Below, in pieces: positions 42,368 to 51,314 of a stretch of 64,000 nt of DNA. Source of the DNA: Hydrogenophaga sp. 2FB (GTDB lineage Bacteria > Pseudomonadota > Gammaproteobacteria > Burkholderiales > Burkholderiaceae_C); the NCBI RefSeq assembly GCF_005503365.1, contig NZ_SCML01000019.1, positions 1 through 64,000 on the forward strand. Reading direction: 5' to 3'. Under the pieces are notes generated by a model. That model saw nothing but the letters and a program-made list of their open reading frames with translations, searched no databases and was not told the origin of the DNA. The position numbers and the translations under genes were made by a program. Position 1 is the stretch's first letter; the number at the start of each line of letters is the position of its first letter.

Positions 42368-43191
42368 CTTACTGCGTCGCCGTCAAACTCAACGCCGGCA
42401 TGGTCTTCCTCTCGGACTCGCGCACCAACGCGGGCCTGGACCAGATCAGCACCTTCCGCAAAATGATCGTCTACGAGAAGCCGGGCGACCGCTTCATGTG
42501 CCTGCTCTCGGCGGGCAACCTGAGCATCTCGCAGTCGGTGCGCGAGATCCTGCAGATCGAGCAACTGAACGATCCGGACGGGGGCGAACCGATCACCATC
42601 TGGAACGCCAAAAGCATGTTCGACGCCGCGCGCGTGCTCGGATCGGCGGTGCGCCACGTGTACCACCGCGATGGTGACTCGCTGGAGCGTTCGGGCGTCG
42701 ACTTCAACGCCTCCATGATCTTCGGCGGCCAGGTGCGCGGCGAAGGCATGCGCCTGTTCCAGGTGTATTCGGCCGGCAACTTCATCGAAGCCACGTCCGA
42801 AACCCCGTTTTTCCAGATCGGCGAATCGAAGTACGGCAAGCCGGTACTCGACCGCGTGATCACCCCCGACACCCCGCTGGACGAGGCCGCGAAGTGCGTG
42901 CTGGTGTCGATGGACTCCACGCTCAAGTCCAACCTGTCGGTCGGCCTGCCGCTGGACCTGGCGGTGTACGAGGCCGACATGCTGCAGTCCAACAAGATCG
43001 TCTGCATCGACAACGACAACCCCTACTTCCGCATGCTGCACAGCGCCTGGGGCCAGAAGCTGCGCCAGGTGTTCGACGACATCGAGGACCCGACCTGGGA
43101 CGAGGCCCACACCGAGGTGCCCCTGCTCAGCAAGAAACCACAGAACCAGCCGCTCAAGAAGATCACCAATTCACGAGAGAAGCTGATTTAG
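42364..43191 (+). CDS. proteasome-type protease (Anbu / BPH-like)
   Basis: A 275-residue Ntn-hydrolase of the bacterial proteasome-homologue (Anbu) group. The N-terminus [20 protein letters not shown] places Thr2 at the new N-terminus once Met is removed; the SDSRTNAG turn and the later GRGM-like [21 protein letters not shown] are as in the family. Anbu assembles into a helical or ring oligomer; its physiological substrates are unclear. In many genomes it neighbours a circularly permuted ATP-grasp, an alpha-E and a transglutaminase-like protein. Those are absent here; it is instead translationally coupled to mutS. The final SREKLI tail is hydrophilic. Confidence 0.9.
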   Translation: MTYCVAVKLNAGMVFLSDSRTNAGLDQISTFRKMIVYEKPGDRFMCLLSAGNLSISQSVREILQIEQLNDPDGGEPITIWNAKSMFDAARVLGSAVRHVYHRDGDSLERSGVDFNASMIFGGQVRGEGMRLFQVYSAGNFIEATSETPFFQIGESKYGKPVLDRVITPDTPLDEAAKCVLVSMDSTLKSNLSVGLPLDLAVYEADMLQSNKIVCIDNDNPYFRMLHSAWGQKLRQVFDDIEDPTWDEAHTEVPLLSKKPQNQPLKKITNSREKLI

Positions 43192-43200
43192 CGTTTGCCC

Positions 43201-44049
43201 GTGTCTCTGATCATTTTTTCCCACGCCAACAGCTTCCCCGCCAGCACCTACAGCGTCCTCTTCAAGTCCCTGCGCGCCCGCGGCCACACGGTGCGGGCGG
43301 TGGACCGCTTCGGCCACGACCCGCGCTACCCGGTTACCAGCAACTGGCGGCACCTGGTGCAGCAACTCGCGGACTTCGCGGCGCCGGAGATCGAGAAGCA
43401 GGGCGAAGGCGCCTGGCTCGTGGGGCATTCCCTGGGCGGCTTTCTCAGCCTGATGTGCGCCGCGCGCCATCCGAAGCTCGGCGGCCACGCCGTCAAGGGC
43501 GCGCTGCTGATCGACTCGCCCGTGCTGGGCGGCTGGCGCGCCCGCACGCTGGAGCTGGTCAAGCGCACGCAACTGATCGGCTCGGTCTCGCCCGGGAAAA
43601 TCAGCCGCCAGCGCCGCGAGCGCTGGCCCGATGAAGCCGCCGCGCACGCGCACTTCGCCAGCAAGAAAATCTTTGCCGCCTGGGACCCGCAGGTGCTGAG
43701 CGACTACATCGCCCACGGCACGCGCGACGAGGCCGACGCGCACGGCGCCAACCACCGCGTGCTGCACTTCGAGCGCGACGTCGAAACCGCGATCTACAAC
43801 ACCCTGCCCCACAACCTGGACCGGCTGCTGCGCCGGCACCCCCTGCAGTGCCCCGTGGGCTTCATCGGAGGCACCCAGTCGAAGGAGATGCAGCAGGTCG
43901 GCATGGCCATGACCCGCCGCCTGGTCGACCGGCAACACCCCGGGCGCCTGGCGATGGTCGAGGGCAGCCATCTCTTTCCCATGGAGCGGCCGCTGGAGAC
44001 CGCCGCCACCATCGAATCGGTGCTGCGCGCGCTGGATTCGGCACGCTGA
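43201..44049 (+). CDS. alpha/beta-fold hydrolase
   Basis: A 282-residue hydrolase. The oxyanion region is IIFSHANSFPASTY, the nucleophile Ser77 in VGHSLGGFLS, and the catalytic His in EGSHLFPMERP near the C-terminus. A lid-type insertion with KISRQRRERWPDEAAAHAHFASKK lies in the middle. It resembles the alpha/beta hydrolases found beside mutS/Anbu in Comamonadaceae, without assigned substrate. GTG 43201 is the likely start; TTG 43195 is possible and no strong ribosome-binding site decides. It follows the protease gene by 9 bp. Confidence 0.85.
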   Translation: MSLIIFSHANSFPASTYSVLFKSLRARGHTVRAVDRFGHDPRYPVTSNWRHLVQQLADFAAPEIEKQGEGAWLVGHSLGGFLSLMCAARHPKLGGHAVKGALLIDSPVLGGWRARTLELVKRTQLIGSVSPGKISRQRRERWPDEAAAHAHFASKKIFAAWDPQVLSDYIAHGTRDEADAHGANHRVLHFERDVETAIYNTLPHNLDRLLRRHPLQCPVGFIGGTQSKEMQQVGMAMTRRLVDRQHPGRLAMVEGSHLFPMERPLETAATIESVLRALDSAR

Positions 44050-44124
44050 ACAAGGGCAGACCCGAACACGCGCGGGTGGCGCGCTCCGGTATAAACCCGT
44101 AGCGCACACCACACCACCCCCGCC

Positions 44125-46059
44125 GTGCCCGACTCCAGCTTCCCACCCTCGTCCGAAGGCCACCCGCTGCAACCGCTGCTGCAGCGCGTGCTGAACTGGC
44201 AGCCCGAACAGCACGCGTTGTGGGTGCGCCTGCTGGTGGCGCTGGCCATCACCGCGATCCTGGGGTGGACGCGGATGGCGCTGGCGCCCGCGGAGTCCGG
44301 GGGGCGTTTCGTCACCTTGACGCTGGCCGTGGCCCTCTCGACGCTGTACGGCGGCTTCCATGCCGGCATGTTCAGCACCGCGCTGGGAATGTCGGTCATC
44401 CACCTCTTCCTGCCCAAGCCTTATTCCAATGAGGCGTTCGAGAACCTGACCGAAGCGTTCTGGCTCACCCTGTGGCATCTGGTGACACAGATCGTGGTGG
44501 TCGGTTCGATCGCGCTCATGCAACGCCACCACCGCGAGCTGCGCGAGGCCACGGAGCAGATTCAGCGCAGCAAGCAACAGCTCGAAGACACCTTCGAGCG
44601 CAGCGCCACCGGCATGGCGCACAGCCATATTGCGGGAGGCTGGATCCGCGTCAACCAGACCTACTGCGACATCGTCGGCTACACCAAGGCCGAAATGCAG
44701 GCGATGCACTACCGCGACTTCACCCACCCGGACGACCTGTGGATGGACGAACTCCAGCTTCAGCGCACCCTGAACAACGAGATCAGCCACTACAGCTTCG
44801 AGAAGCGCTACATCCACCGCCAGGGCCACGTGGTCTGGGTGCACCTCACGATCTCGCTGGTGCGCGAGGCGTCGGGCGAGCCCGATTACCTGATCGCCGT
44901 GGTGCAGGACATCACCGCTCGGAAAAACACCGAGCAAGCGCTGCGCACCAGCGAACAACTGCTGCGGCAAGCGCACGAACTCGCGGGCCTGGCGAGCTGG
45001 CAGGCCGACGTCACCTCCACCCGCTTCACCACCCTGGCGGGCTCGCACCAGGTGCTGGGCTTGCCCTCGGCCGAGTTCACGGGAGAACAACTGCTGGCGC
45101 TCACGCACCCCGAGGACCTGAACCGGGCCGTGAACCTCTGGACGCTCGCGTTGCAGGGGAAGGCCGACTACCAGCTCGAATACCGCCTGTTGTTCGGTGG
45201 CGAAGAGCGCTGGTTCAGCGTGCGCGCCGAGTTCGAGCGCGATGCGCAAGGGCGCGCGGTGCGGGCCCTGGGCGTGACGCGCGACGTGACCGAGCGCAAA
45301 CACAGCGAGATGGAAATCCAGCGGCTCAACGCTTCGCTGGAGCAACGCATCCAGGCGCGCACCGAAGCCCTGAAGGCGGCCTACGACGAGCTGGAGAGCT
45401 ATTCGTACGCCGTCGCGCACGACCTGCGTTCGCCGCTGCGCATCATCAACGGCTTCGCGCAGGCGCTGCAGGAAGACATGCCCGGCCTGGCCGGCGAGAG
45501 CCTGTCGCACCTGCAGCGCATCATGGCCGCGAGCAAAAAAATGGGCGAACTGATCGACGGCTTGCTCACGCTGTCGCAGTTCTCGCGCGGCGAGCTGCAA
45601 CGCCAGCCGGTCAACCTCAGTGCCATCGCCACGCGCCTGCTGGGCGAATTCGCCGGCGCCGAGCCGCAACGCTGGGTGCGCTGGGAGATCGATCGCGGCT
45701 TGCAAGTCATGGCCGACCCCACGCTGGTCGAGGCCCTGATGCAGAACCTGCTGCACAACGCCTGGAAATACACCGCCCGCACCCCCAACGCGCTCATCCG
45801 TGTCGGCACCGAAGACGTGCAAGGCCAGCGCTTCTTCACCGTGAGCGACAACGGCGCGGGCTTCGACATGGCGCGCGCGGCCAAGCTGTTTCAGCCGTTC
45901 CAGCGGCTGCACATGCCCAACGAGTTCAGCGGCATCGGCATCGGCCTGGCGACCTCGCTGCGCATCGTGCAGCGCCACGGTGGCGAGCTCAAGGCCAGCG
46001 CGGTGCCCGGTGAGGGCGCGATCTTCAGCTTCAGCCTGAGCGCGCGCCCGGCCGGCTGA
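44125..46059 (+). CDS. membrane-bound PAS-domain sensor histidine kinase
   Basis: A 644-residue sensor. The N-terminal 130 residues hold about four hydrophobic segments (VRLLVALAITAIL, FVTLTLAVALSTLYGGF, WLTLWHLVTQIVVVGSIAL). Two PAS/PAC units follow at about 150-270 and 285-390 (WIRVNQTYCDIVGYT, VQDITARK, VTRDVTERK), then a coiled coil and the HisKA domain with phospho-acceptor His432 in YAVAHDLRSPLR. The ATPase domain has NLLHNAWKYT, DNGAGF and GIGIGLA. The PER-like layout is as in bacteriophytochrome-associated kinases. The start is GTG at 44125. No response regulator gene is adjacent. Signal unknown. Confidence 0.92.
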   Translation: MPDSSFPPSSEGHPLQPLLQRVLNWQPEQHALWVRLLVALAITAILGWTRMALAPAESGGRFVTLTLAVALSTLYGGFHAGMFSTALGMSVIHLFLPKPYSNEAFENLTEAFWLTLWHLVTQIVVVGSIALMQRHHRELREATEQIQRSKQQLEDTFERSATGMAHSHIAGGWIRVNQTYCDIVGYTKAEMQAMHYRDFTHPDDLWMDELQLQRTLNNEISHYSFEKRYIHRQGHVVWVHLTISLVREASGEPDYLIAVVQDITARKNTEQALRTSEQLLRQAHELAGLASWQADVTSTRFTTLAGSHQVLGLPSAEFTGEQLLALTHPEDLNRAVNLWTLALQGKADYQLEYRLLFGGEERWFSVRAEFERDAQGRAVRALGVTRDVTERKHSEMEIQRLNASLEQRIQARTEALKAAYDELESYSYAVAHDLRSPLRIINGFAQALQEDMPGLAGESLSHLQRIMAASKKMGELIDGLLTLSQFSRGELQRQPVNLSAIATRLLGEFAGAEPQRWVRWEIDRGLQVMADPTLVEALMQNLLHNAWKYTARTPNALIRVGTEDVQGQRFFTVSDNGAGFDMARAAKLFQPFQRLHMPNEFSGIGIGLATSLRIVQRHGGELKASAVPGEGAIFSFSLSARPAG

Positions 46060-46186
46060 AGGCCCGCTTGCCATTCGCGCCGTCCAGCGGCGTTTCGCGC
46101 CACGCAAGCGCGGCTCCATCGCAGGACCATGGCGCGCCACCCGTGCCATCGGCACAGTGCGGCTCATCCCCTCACCGGAGCCCGCC

Positions 46187-46615
46187 ATGCAACTCACACC
46201 CCTCATCGCCGTGCACATGACGGCCGCCATCGCCGCCGTGGCCATTGGCCCGGTGGCGCTCTGGGCCCGCCGCGGTCATGCAGCCCACCTGCCAGGCCAG
46301 CGCCCGCGCCTGCACCGAGCGGCCGGCTACGCCTGGGTCACGCTCATGCTGGTCGCCGCCATTTCCGCCATCTTCATCCGCGACTTCAAGCTGCCCAACA
46401 TCGCCGGCTACACACCGGTTCATTTGCTGGTGCCGATCGTCTTCGGCAGCCTGTTCCTCGCGTTTCGCGCGCTGCTGCGCGGCGACGTGAAGCGCCACCG
46501 CCGCGTGATGGTGTGGCTGTACATCAGCGCCTGTCTCGTGGCCGGCGCGTTCACCTTGTTGCCCAACCGCTACCTCGGCGGCCTGGTCTGGCACCAGTGG
46601 CTGGGCCTGGCATGA
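46187..46615 (+). CDS. DUF2306-type membrane protein
   Basis: A 142-residue protein with four hydrophobic segments: LIAVHMTAAIAAVAIGPVALW, AWVTLMLVAAISAIFI, VHLLVPIVFGSLFLAFRAL and MVWLYISACLVAGAFTLL. The HMTAAIAAVAIGP, HRAAGYAW and HRRVM motifs place His residues near the membrane, as in DUF2306. The start at 46187 has CGGAG 7 nt upstream. It precedes the 2TM and LytS-type kinase genes and may be part of the same unit. Function unknown. Confidence 0.8.
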   Translation: MQLTPLIAVHMTAAIAAVAIGPVALWARRGHAAHLPGQRPRLHRAAGYAWVTLMLVAAISAIFIRDFKLPNIAGYTPVHLLVPIVFGSLFLAFRALLRGDVKRHRRVMVWLYISACLVAGAFTLLPNRYLGGLVWHQWLGLA

Positions 46616-46657
46616 GCCGCCGTCCTGACAACCTTGAACCTTGAACCGGAGCCCACC

Positions 46658-46948
46658 ATGAACCCATCGAACCCCCAATACAACGACATCGACCGCCTGG
46701 CGCGCCGCCGCGCCGGCGCCCGCATGGGCTGGTACGTGCATGCGCTGGTGTACCTCAGCGTCAACGCCGTGCTCGCCATGCTCTCCCTGTCCAGCGGTCG
46801 CCACTGGGCCATCTACCCCGCGCTGGGCTGGGGCCTGGGCCTGCTGATCCACGGCCTGGTGGTCTGGGTCACGCTGGGCGGTGGCGGGCTGCAGCAGCGC
46901 CTGGTGGCGCAGGAACGCGAGCGCCTGTTGCGGGAACGCGGCGAGTGA
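46658..46948 (+). CDS. 2TM domain-containing protein
   Basis: A 96-residue protein of the 2TM-domain family: a charged N-terminus (RLARRRAGARMG), two transmembrane segments (YVHALVYLSVNAVLAML; YPALGWGLGLLIHGLVVWVTL) and a C-terminal amphipathic coil (QQRLVAQERERLLRERGE). Such domains frequently accompany or are fused to LytS-type kinases. CGGAG lies upstream of ATG 46658. Its stop overlaps the kinase GTG by 4 bp, supporting a joint signalling role. Confidence 0.85.
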   Translation: MNPSNPQYNDIDRLARRRAGARMGWYVHALVYLSVNAVLAMLSLSSGRHWAIYPALGWGLGLLIHGLVVWVTLGGGGLQQRLVAQERERLLRERGE

Positions 46949-48030
46949 ACACGGAGGTCGCTGCGGGCATACAGGATACTGCGGCCATGCCGCCGTTCAA
47001 ACCCGACATCGCCGCCCGACGCGCCCTTGTGGTCGTGGTCGTCAACACCGTGATCGCGCTGATCATCACCGCGGTCAACGGCGACACCTTCGCGGTCAAC
47101 CTGCTGTACTCGCAGTGCATCGGGCTGTCCATCTGGGTGCTGATCGACGGCGGGCGCCACGTGCTCCACCCCAGTGGCTGGCCCGGGGTGCCGCGCATGG
47201 CCCTGCTGGTGGTGATGGCCGTGCTGACGGCCTACGTGGCCGGCAGTGTGACCGCCAACCTTCTGCTGGGCCGCGACCTGTTCGCGAGCCTGAGCAACTT
47301 TCCCCGCGCCACGCTGGGTTTCGTGTTGATGTCGCTCGCCGCTGGCGGCTTCGGGGCCTACTACTTCACCAGCCGCGCCATGCTGGCGCATGCCCGCCTG
47401 GCACAGGAAGAAGCCCAGCGCCAGGCCAGCGAAGCCCGCCTGAAGCTGCTCGAATCGCAGCTCGAGCCGCACATGCTGTTCAACACCCTGGCCAACCTGC
47501 GCGTGCTCATCGGCACCGACCCCGCGCGCGCCACCGCCATGCTCGACCGGCTCAACGATTTCCTGCGCGCCACGCTCACCGCGTCGCGCACCGAGGCCCA
47601 TGCCGGCCAGCACACGCTCACGGCCGAATTCGACCGCCTGCGCGACTACCTCGAACTCATGGCGGTGCGCATGGGCCCGCGCTTGCGCTACACGCTGGAC
47701 TTGCCCGACGCGCTCGCCCGGCACCCGGTGCCCCCGCTGCTGCTGCAACCGCTGGTGGAGAACAGCATCCGCCACGGCCTGGAGCCCAGCCTGCAGGGCG
47801 GCGAGATCCGCGTCTGCGCGCGCCGCAACGGCCCCGCGCTGGAGCTGGAGGTGAGCGACACCGGCGTGGGCTGTGAACCGTCGCCCCAGCCCGGCTTCGG
47901 CCTGACACAGGTGCGCGAGCGCCTGGCGACGGCCTACCCGGGCCAGGCGCGGCTGGATTGGCAAGCCCGCCCCGGCCAGGGCACGCGCGCCCTGCTCACC
48001 CTGCCCTGGCAAGAAACGCCCACACCATGA
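46945..48030 (+). CDS. LytS/AlgZ-type sensor histidine kinase (His_kinase domain)
   Basis: A 361-residue sensor with four hydrophobic segments in the first 145 residues, a coiled coil (LAQEEAQRQASEARLKLLESQ in part) and the His_kinase motif QLEPHMLFNTLANLR with phospho-acceptor His176. The ATPase part has PPLLLQPLVENSIRHG and DTGVGCEP, then GFGLTQVRERL. Start GTG 46945 overlaps the 2TM gene (GTGA); ATG 46987 is an alternative. It is coupled by ATGA to the LytTR regulator gene, so the two form a standard two-component pair. Confidence 0.92.
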   Translation: MNTEVAAGIQDTAAMPPFKPDIAARRALVVVVVNTVIALIITAVNGDTFAVNLLYSQCIGLSIWVLIDGGRHVLHPSGWPGVPRMALLVVMAVLTAYVAGSVTANLLLGRDLFASLSNFPRATLGFVLMSLAAGGFGAYYFTSRAMLAHARLAQEEAQRQASEARLKLLESQLEPHMLFNTLANLRVLIGTDPARATAMLDRLNDFLRATLTASRTEAHAGQHTLTAEFDRLRDYLELMAVRMGPRLRYTLDLPDALARHPVPPLLLQPLVENSIRHGLEPSLQGGEIRVCARRNGPALELEVSDTGVGCEPSPQPGFGLTQVRERLATAYPGQARLDWQARPGQGTRALLTLPWQETPTP

Positions 48031-48836
48031 ACGCCACCGCCCTGATCGCCGAAGACGAACCGCTGCTGGCGCAAGCGCTGCAAGCCGAACTCGCCCGCGC
48101 CTGGCCCACGCTGCAGATCGTGGCCACCGTGGGCGACGGCGATTCGGCCGTGGCGCAGGCGCTGGCACTCAAGCCCGACGTGCTGTTTCTCGACATCCGC
48201 ATGCCCGGCCAGACCGGCCTGCAAGCGGCCGCCGAGCTCGCGGACGAGTGGCCCGAGGGCGATCCGTTTCCCGCGCTGGTCTTCGTGACCGCGTACGACG
48301 CTTACGCGGTCGAGGCCTTTGACGCGCAGGCGGTCGACTACGTGCTCAAGCCGGTGCAGCCCGAACGCCTGGCGCGCACCGTCCAGCGGCTTCAACAAAT
48401 GCTTACACAACGTCGCCAGCACGCAACGGGTGTTGCAGCACCCGACGACCACACGCTGCAACAACTGCGCGCCCTGCTTCTGGCCGGCGATGCGCCCGCG
48501 CCCACCCTGCCGCGCTTGCAGTTCATTCCCGCCAGCGTGGGCCAGGCCGTGCGCATGGTGCCGGTGGGCGAGGTGCTGGTGTTCGAGGCGGCCGACAAGT
48601 ACGTGCGCGTGCTCACCGCCGGCAGCGAGGTGCTGATCCGCACCCCGCTCAAGGACCTGCTGCCGCAGCTGGACCCGGCCGTGTTCTGGCAGATCCACCG
48701 CGGCACCGTGGTGCGGGCCGACGCGATCGACAGCGTCTCCCGCAACGAAGCGGGGCGCCTGAGCCTGCGCTTGCGCGGCAGGCCGGAAACGCTGGCCGTC
48801 AGCCGGCTCTATGCCGACCGGTTTCGCGCCATGTGA
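48027..48836 (+). CDS. LytTR family response regulator
   Basis: A 269-residue regulator. The receiver domain (1-120) has acidic residues AEDEP, phospho-acceptor Asp56 in VLFLDIRMPG, FVTAYDAYAV and the Lys in YVLKPVQPERL. The C-terminal LytTR DNA-binding domain (about 170-269) has PVGEVLVFEAADKYVRVLT, FWQIHRGTVVRADAI and a final LAVSRLYADRFRAM (given in parts). It is the partner of the kinase encoded by the overlapping gene. Targets unknown. Confidence 0.94.
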   Translation: MNATALIAEDEPLLAQALQAELARAWPTLQIVATVGDGDSAVAQALALKPDVLFLDIRMPGQTGLQAAAELADEWPEGDPFPALVFVTAYDAYAVEAFDAQAVDYVLKPVQPERLARTVQRLQQMLTQRRQHATGVAAPDDHTLQQLRALLLAGDAPAPTLPRLQFIPASVGQAVRMVPVGEVLVFEAADKYVRVLTAGSEVLIRTPLKDLLPQLDPAVFWQIHRGTVVRADAIDSVSRNEAGRLSLRLRGRPETLAVSRLYADRFRAM

Positions 48837-48842
48837 GGACGC

Positions 48843-49313
48843 CTATGGAGCCCCATCGGCCGCCAAGGGGCCTCGCCACAACACCCTGGCGCTGGCCTCC
48901 AGCACGGCGGCCCCGTCCTGGTTGAGCATCTGGCCCGACAGCTCCAGCACCCACTGACCCATCTGCCGGCTTTCGCGCACGGCCCCCACCGTCCAGGTGG
49001 TGTGCAGGGTGTCGCCCGGATAGACCGGCAACAGGTAGCGGTTGTTCTGCTCCAGCAAGGCGATGCGGCTCTGCGCAAACCGGGCGCCGATGGCGCTGGC
49101 CATGATGGCCGCGGTGACGGCGCCATGGAAGATCCGGCCCCGCAGGCCCGCGCTGCTCGCCGCGGCGTCGCTCACGTGCACGGGGTGGGCGCCCTGTGTC
49201 AGGCGCACCGCCCGTTCCAGGTCTTCACCCACCAGGGCCCGCGTCGAAACGAACCGCTCGCCGGCCGTCACGCCCGGGCAGGCACCGGTGGCGACGGCGG
49301 TCGGCTCAGTCAA
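48843..49313 (-). CDS. MaoC family dehydratase
   Basis: A 156-residue single hot-dog (R)-hydratase-like protein. The motif region DLERAVRLTQGAHPVHVS corresponds to the catalytic Asp/His segment of MaoC (usually DxNPxH), GRIFHGAVTAAIMASAI is the following helix, and YLLPVYPGDTLHTTWTV the strand pair. In the Asp-x4-His motif the Asp appears to be Gln/Gly, so activity is uncertain. The likely start is TTG 49313 with GGGAG 6 nt upstream, overlapping the Bug gene by 8 bp; GTG 49271 is possible. It is the last gene of the CaiB-AcuI-Bug-MaoC operon. Confidence 0.75.
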   Translation of the reverse strand: MTEPTAVATGACPGVTAGERFVSTRALVGEDLERAVRLTQGAHPVHVSDAAASSAGLRGRIFHGAVTAAIMASAIGARFAQSRIALLEQNNRYLLPVYPGDTLHTTWTVGAVRESRQMGQWVLELSGQMLNQDGAAVLEASARVLWRGPLAADGAP

Positions 49314-50277
49314 CCCGCGCTCCCGATTCGCGCACGATGCGGCCCCAGCGCGCATGGTCTTCCTGCAGCACCCGGGCGAACTCGCCCGGGCTGCTGGGGC
49401 GCGCGAGCGCACCGATGGCCTGCATGGATTTCTGCATGCCCGGGTCGTCGAGGGCCTTGCGGATTTCGGCGTTCATGGCCGTCACGATGTCTTGCGGCGT
49501 GCCCTTGGGAAACAGGACGCCGAGCCAGGGGCTGGCGATGAAGCCCGGCAGGCCCGCCTCGATCAGGGTCGGCGTATCGGGCAGCTGTGGCACCCGCTTC
49601 GCGGAGGCGACCGCGATCAGCTTGAGCCGTCTGGATTCGATGTGCGGCACGGTGACCGTCAGGGTGTCGAAGCTGAGCATGACGTTGCCGCCGACGAGAT
49701 CGGCGATCGAGCGCACGCTGCCCTGGTAGGGGATGTGCGTCATGGCCAGGCCCGCCTCGCGCTTGAGGCGCTCCATCGCCAGGTGCGACAGGGTGCCGTT
49801 GCCCACCGACGAGTAGTTCAGCTTGCCAGGGTGGGCCTTGGCATACGCCACCAGTTCGGCCAGGTTGTTGAACGGCGCGGACGGATGGGCCACCAGCGCG
49901 AGCGGGATTTCCATGAGCAGGCCACTCGGTGCGAAGTCGGTGAGCGGGTCGTAACCGACCGCCTTGTACAGGTGCGGGTTCGTCGCCAGCGACGCGGTGG
50001 CGGCCAGCGTCATGGTGTAGCCGTCGGGCGGCGATTTGGCCAGGTGCGCCAGGCCCAGGCTGCCCCCCTGGCCCGGTCGGTTCTCCACCACGAAGGGTTG
50101 CCCCATCGATTGCGACAACCGGTCCGCGAGCAGGCGCGCCACGATGTCCGTGGCCTGCCCTGCGGGAAAGCCCACCACCAGCTTGACGGGGTGGTCGGGG
50201 TAGCGGCCCTGCGCGCCGGACAGGCCGGCGGACAAACCCAATGTCAACGAAAGAACGATCCAGCGCAGTGTTTTCAT
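49306..50277 (-). CDS. Bug/TctC family substrate-binding protein
   Basis: A 323-residue periplasmic binding protein. The signal peptide MKTLRWIVLSLTLGLSAGLSGA ends near residue 23 (first part shown: KTLRWIVLSLTLGLS). Motifs are HPVKLVVGFPAGQATDIVAR, VVENRPGQGGSLG, PDGYTMTLA, HIPYQGSVRSIADLVGG and RLKLIAVASAKR. It lies in an operon with CaiB, an AcuI-like reductase and MaoC, with no TctA/B genes, so it presumably binds the acid that this operon activates. Confidence 0.92.
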   Translation of the reverse strand: MKTLRWIVLSLTLGLSAGLSGAQGRYPDHPVKLVVGFPAGQATDIVARLLADRLSQSMGQPFVVENRPGQGGSLGLAHLAKSPPDGYTMTLAATASLATNPHLYKAVGYDPLTDFAPSGLLMEIPLALVAHPSAPFNNLAELVAYAKAHPGKLNYSSVGNGTLSHLAMERLKREAGLAMTHIPYQGSVRSIADLVGGNVMLSFDTLTVTVPHIESRRLKLIAVASAKRVPQLPDTPTLIEAGLPGFIASPWLGVLFPKGTPQDIVTAMNAEIRKALDDPGMQKSMQAIGALARPSSPGEFARVLQEDHARWGRIVRESGARVD

Positions 50278-50303
50278 GGTGTCTCCTGATCGGTTTTGTC
50301 GGT

Positions 50304-51299
50304 CTACAAGGCGGGATCCACGGCGATGACGTTGCGGCCCCGGTTGCGGCCCTCGATCACGCTCTCCATCACATCGGGCAGGGCCTCGAAGGGCCGCACC
50401 TCCGCGATGCGGCCGAGGTGGCGCGGTCGCAGGTCGGTCGACAGGCGATGCCACACGTGTTCGCGCAGATCGGGCGCGTTGTCGGAGTTGACGCCGATCA
50501 GCCGCACGCCGCGAAGAATGAAGGGCATGACCGTGGTCACGAGCTCGTGGCCCGCCGCGTTGCCGATGCTGGCGATCACGCCGTCCTTGTCCATGGTCCG
50601 CGTGAGCTGGGCCAGGGGCTCGCCGCCCAGCGAATCCACCGCCGCGGCCCATTGCGCCTTTTCCAGCGGCCGGGTGCCCGCCGCCAGATCGCTGGAGGCG
50701 ATCACCTCGCTCGCGCCGAGCTCTTTCAGGTACCCGGCCTGCGCGGGTTTGCTGGTGACCGCGACCACCTCGTGGCCACGCTGCGCGAGGATGTCGATGG
50801 CGATGGTGGCCACGCCGCCAGTGGCGCCGTTGACGAGCACCCGGCCCCGGCCGGGTACCACGCCGTTGAGTTCCATCAGGTCCACGGCCAGCGCCGCCGT
50901 GTAGCCCGCCACGCCGATGGCGATGGCATCGAGCGCGCTGAGCCCGGCCGGAATGGGGTTCACCCAATCGGCGGGCACCCGGGCCTGCGTGGCGTAGCCG
51001 CCGTGGTGGGACACGCCAAAACCATGGCTGTGCACGACGACGGCATCGCCGGGCTGGAAACGGGCACTCTGCGACGACACCACGGTGCCCACGGCATCGA
51101 TGCCCCCCACGCAGGGAAAGCGGCGGATGATGCGGCCCTTGCCGGTCGCCGCCAGGGCATCCTTGTAGTTGACGCTGGCGTAGCGCAGGCGCACGACGAC
51201 GTCGCCGGGATCGAGCTGCGCGGGCGTCAGCGTGGTGAAGCTGGCGCGCACCGCGCCGGCGGGGTCTTCTTCGATGAGATAAGCCTTGATGGGGTCCAT
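50304..51299 (-). CDS. MDR family oxidoreductase (AcuI/YhdH-like acryloyl-CoA reductase)
   Basis: A 331-residue zinc-free medium-chain reductase. Motifs are RLRYASVNYKDALAATGKGRI (in part), PCVGGIDAVGTV, SHGFGVSHHGGYA, the nucleotide-binding GATGGVATIAIDIL and PFILRGVRLIGVNS. This combination is typical of the YhdH/AcuI group, which reduces acryloyl-CoA or similar enoyl-CoA with NADPH. Context (CoA-transferase before, MaoC after) supports an enoyl-CoA substrate. A 15-bp gap separates it from the CaiB gene. Confidence 0.88.
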   Translation of the reverse strand: MDPIKAYLIEEDPAGAVRASFTTLTPAQLDPGDVVVRLRYASVNYKDALAATGKGRIIRRFPCVGGIDAVGTVVSSQSARFQPGDAVVVHSHGFGVSHHGGYATQARVPADWVNPIPAGLSALDAIAIGVAGYTAALAVDLMELNGVVPGRGRVLVNGATGGVATIAIDILAQRGHEVVAVTSKPAQAGYLKELGASEVIASSDLAAGTRPLEKAQWAAAVDSLGGEPLAQLTRTMDKDGVIASIGNAAGHELVTTVMPFILRGVRLIGVNSDNAPDLREHVWHRLSTDLRPRHLGRIAEVRPFEALPDVMESVIEGRNRGRNVIAVDPAL

Positions 51300-51314
51300 G
51301 GTTGCTCCTTGGGT

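Noticed and set aside
43171..46245. 1000-codon minus-strand open frame opposite the hydrolase and PAS kinase genes
   Set aside because: Same reason: both plus-strand genes have complete catalytic motifs, and the antisense translation has none.
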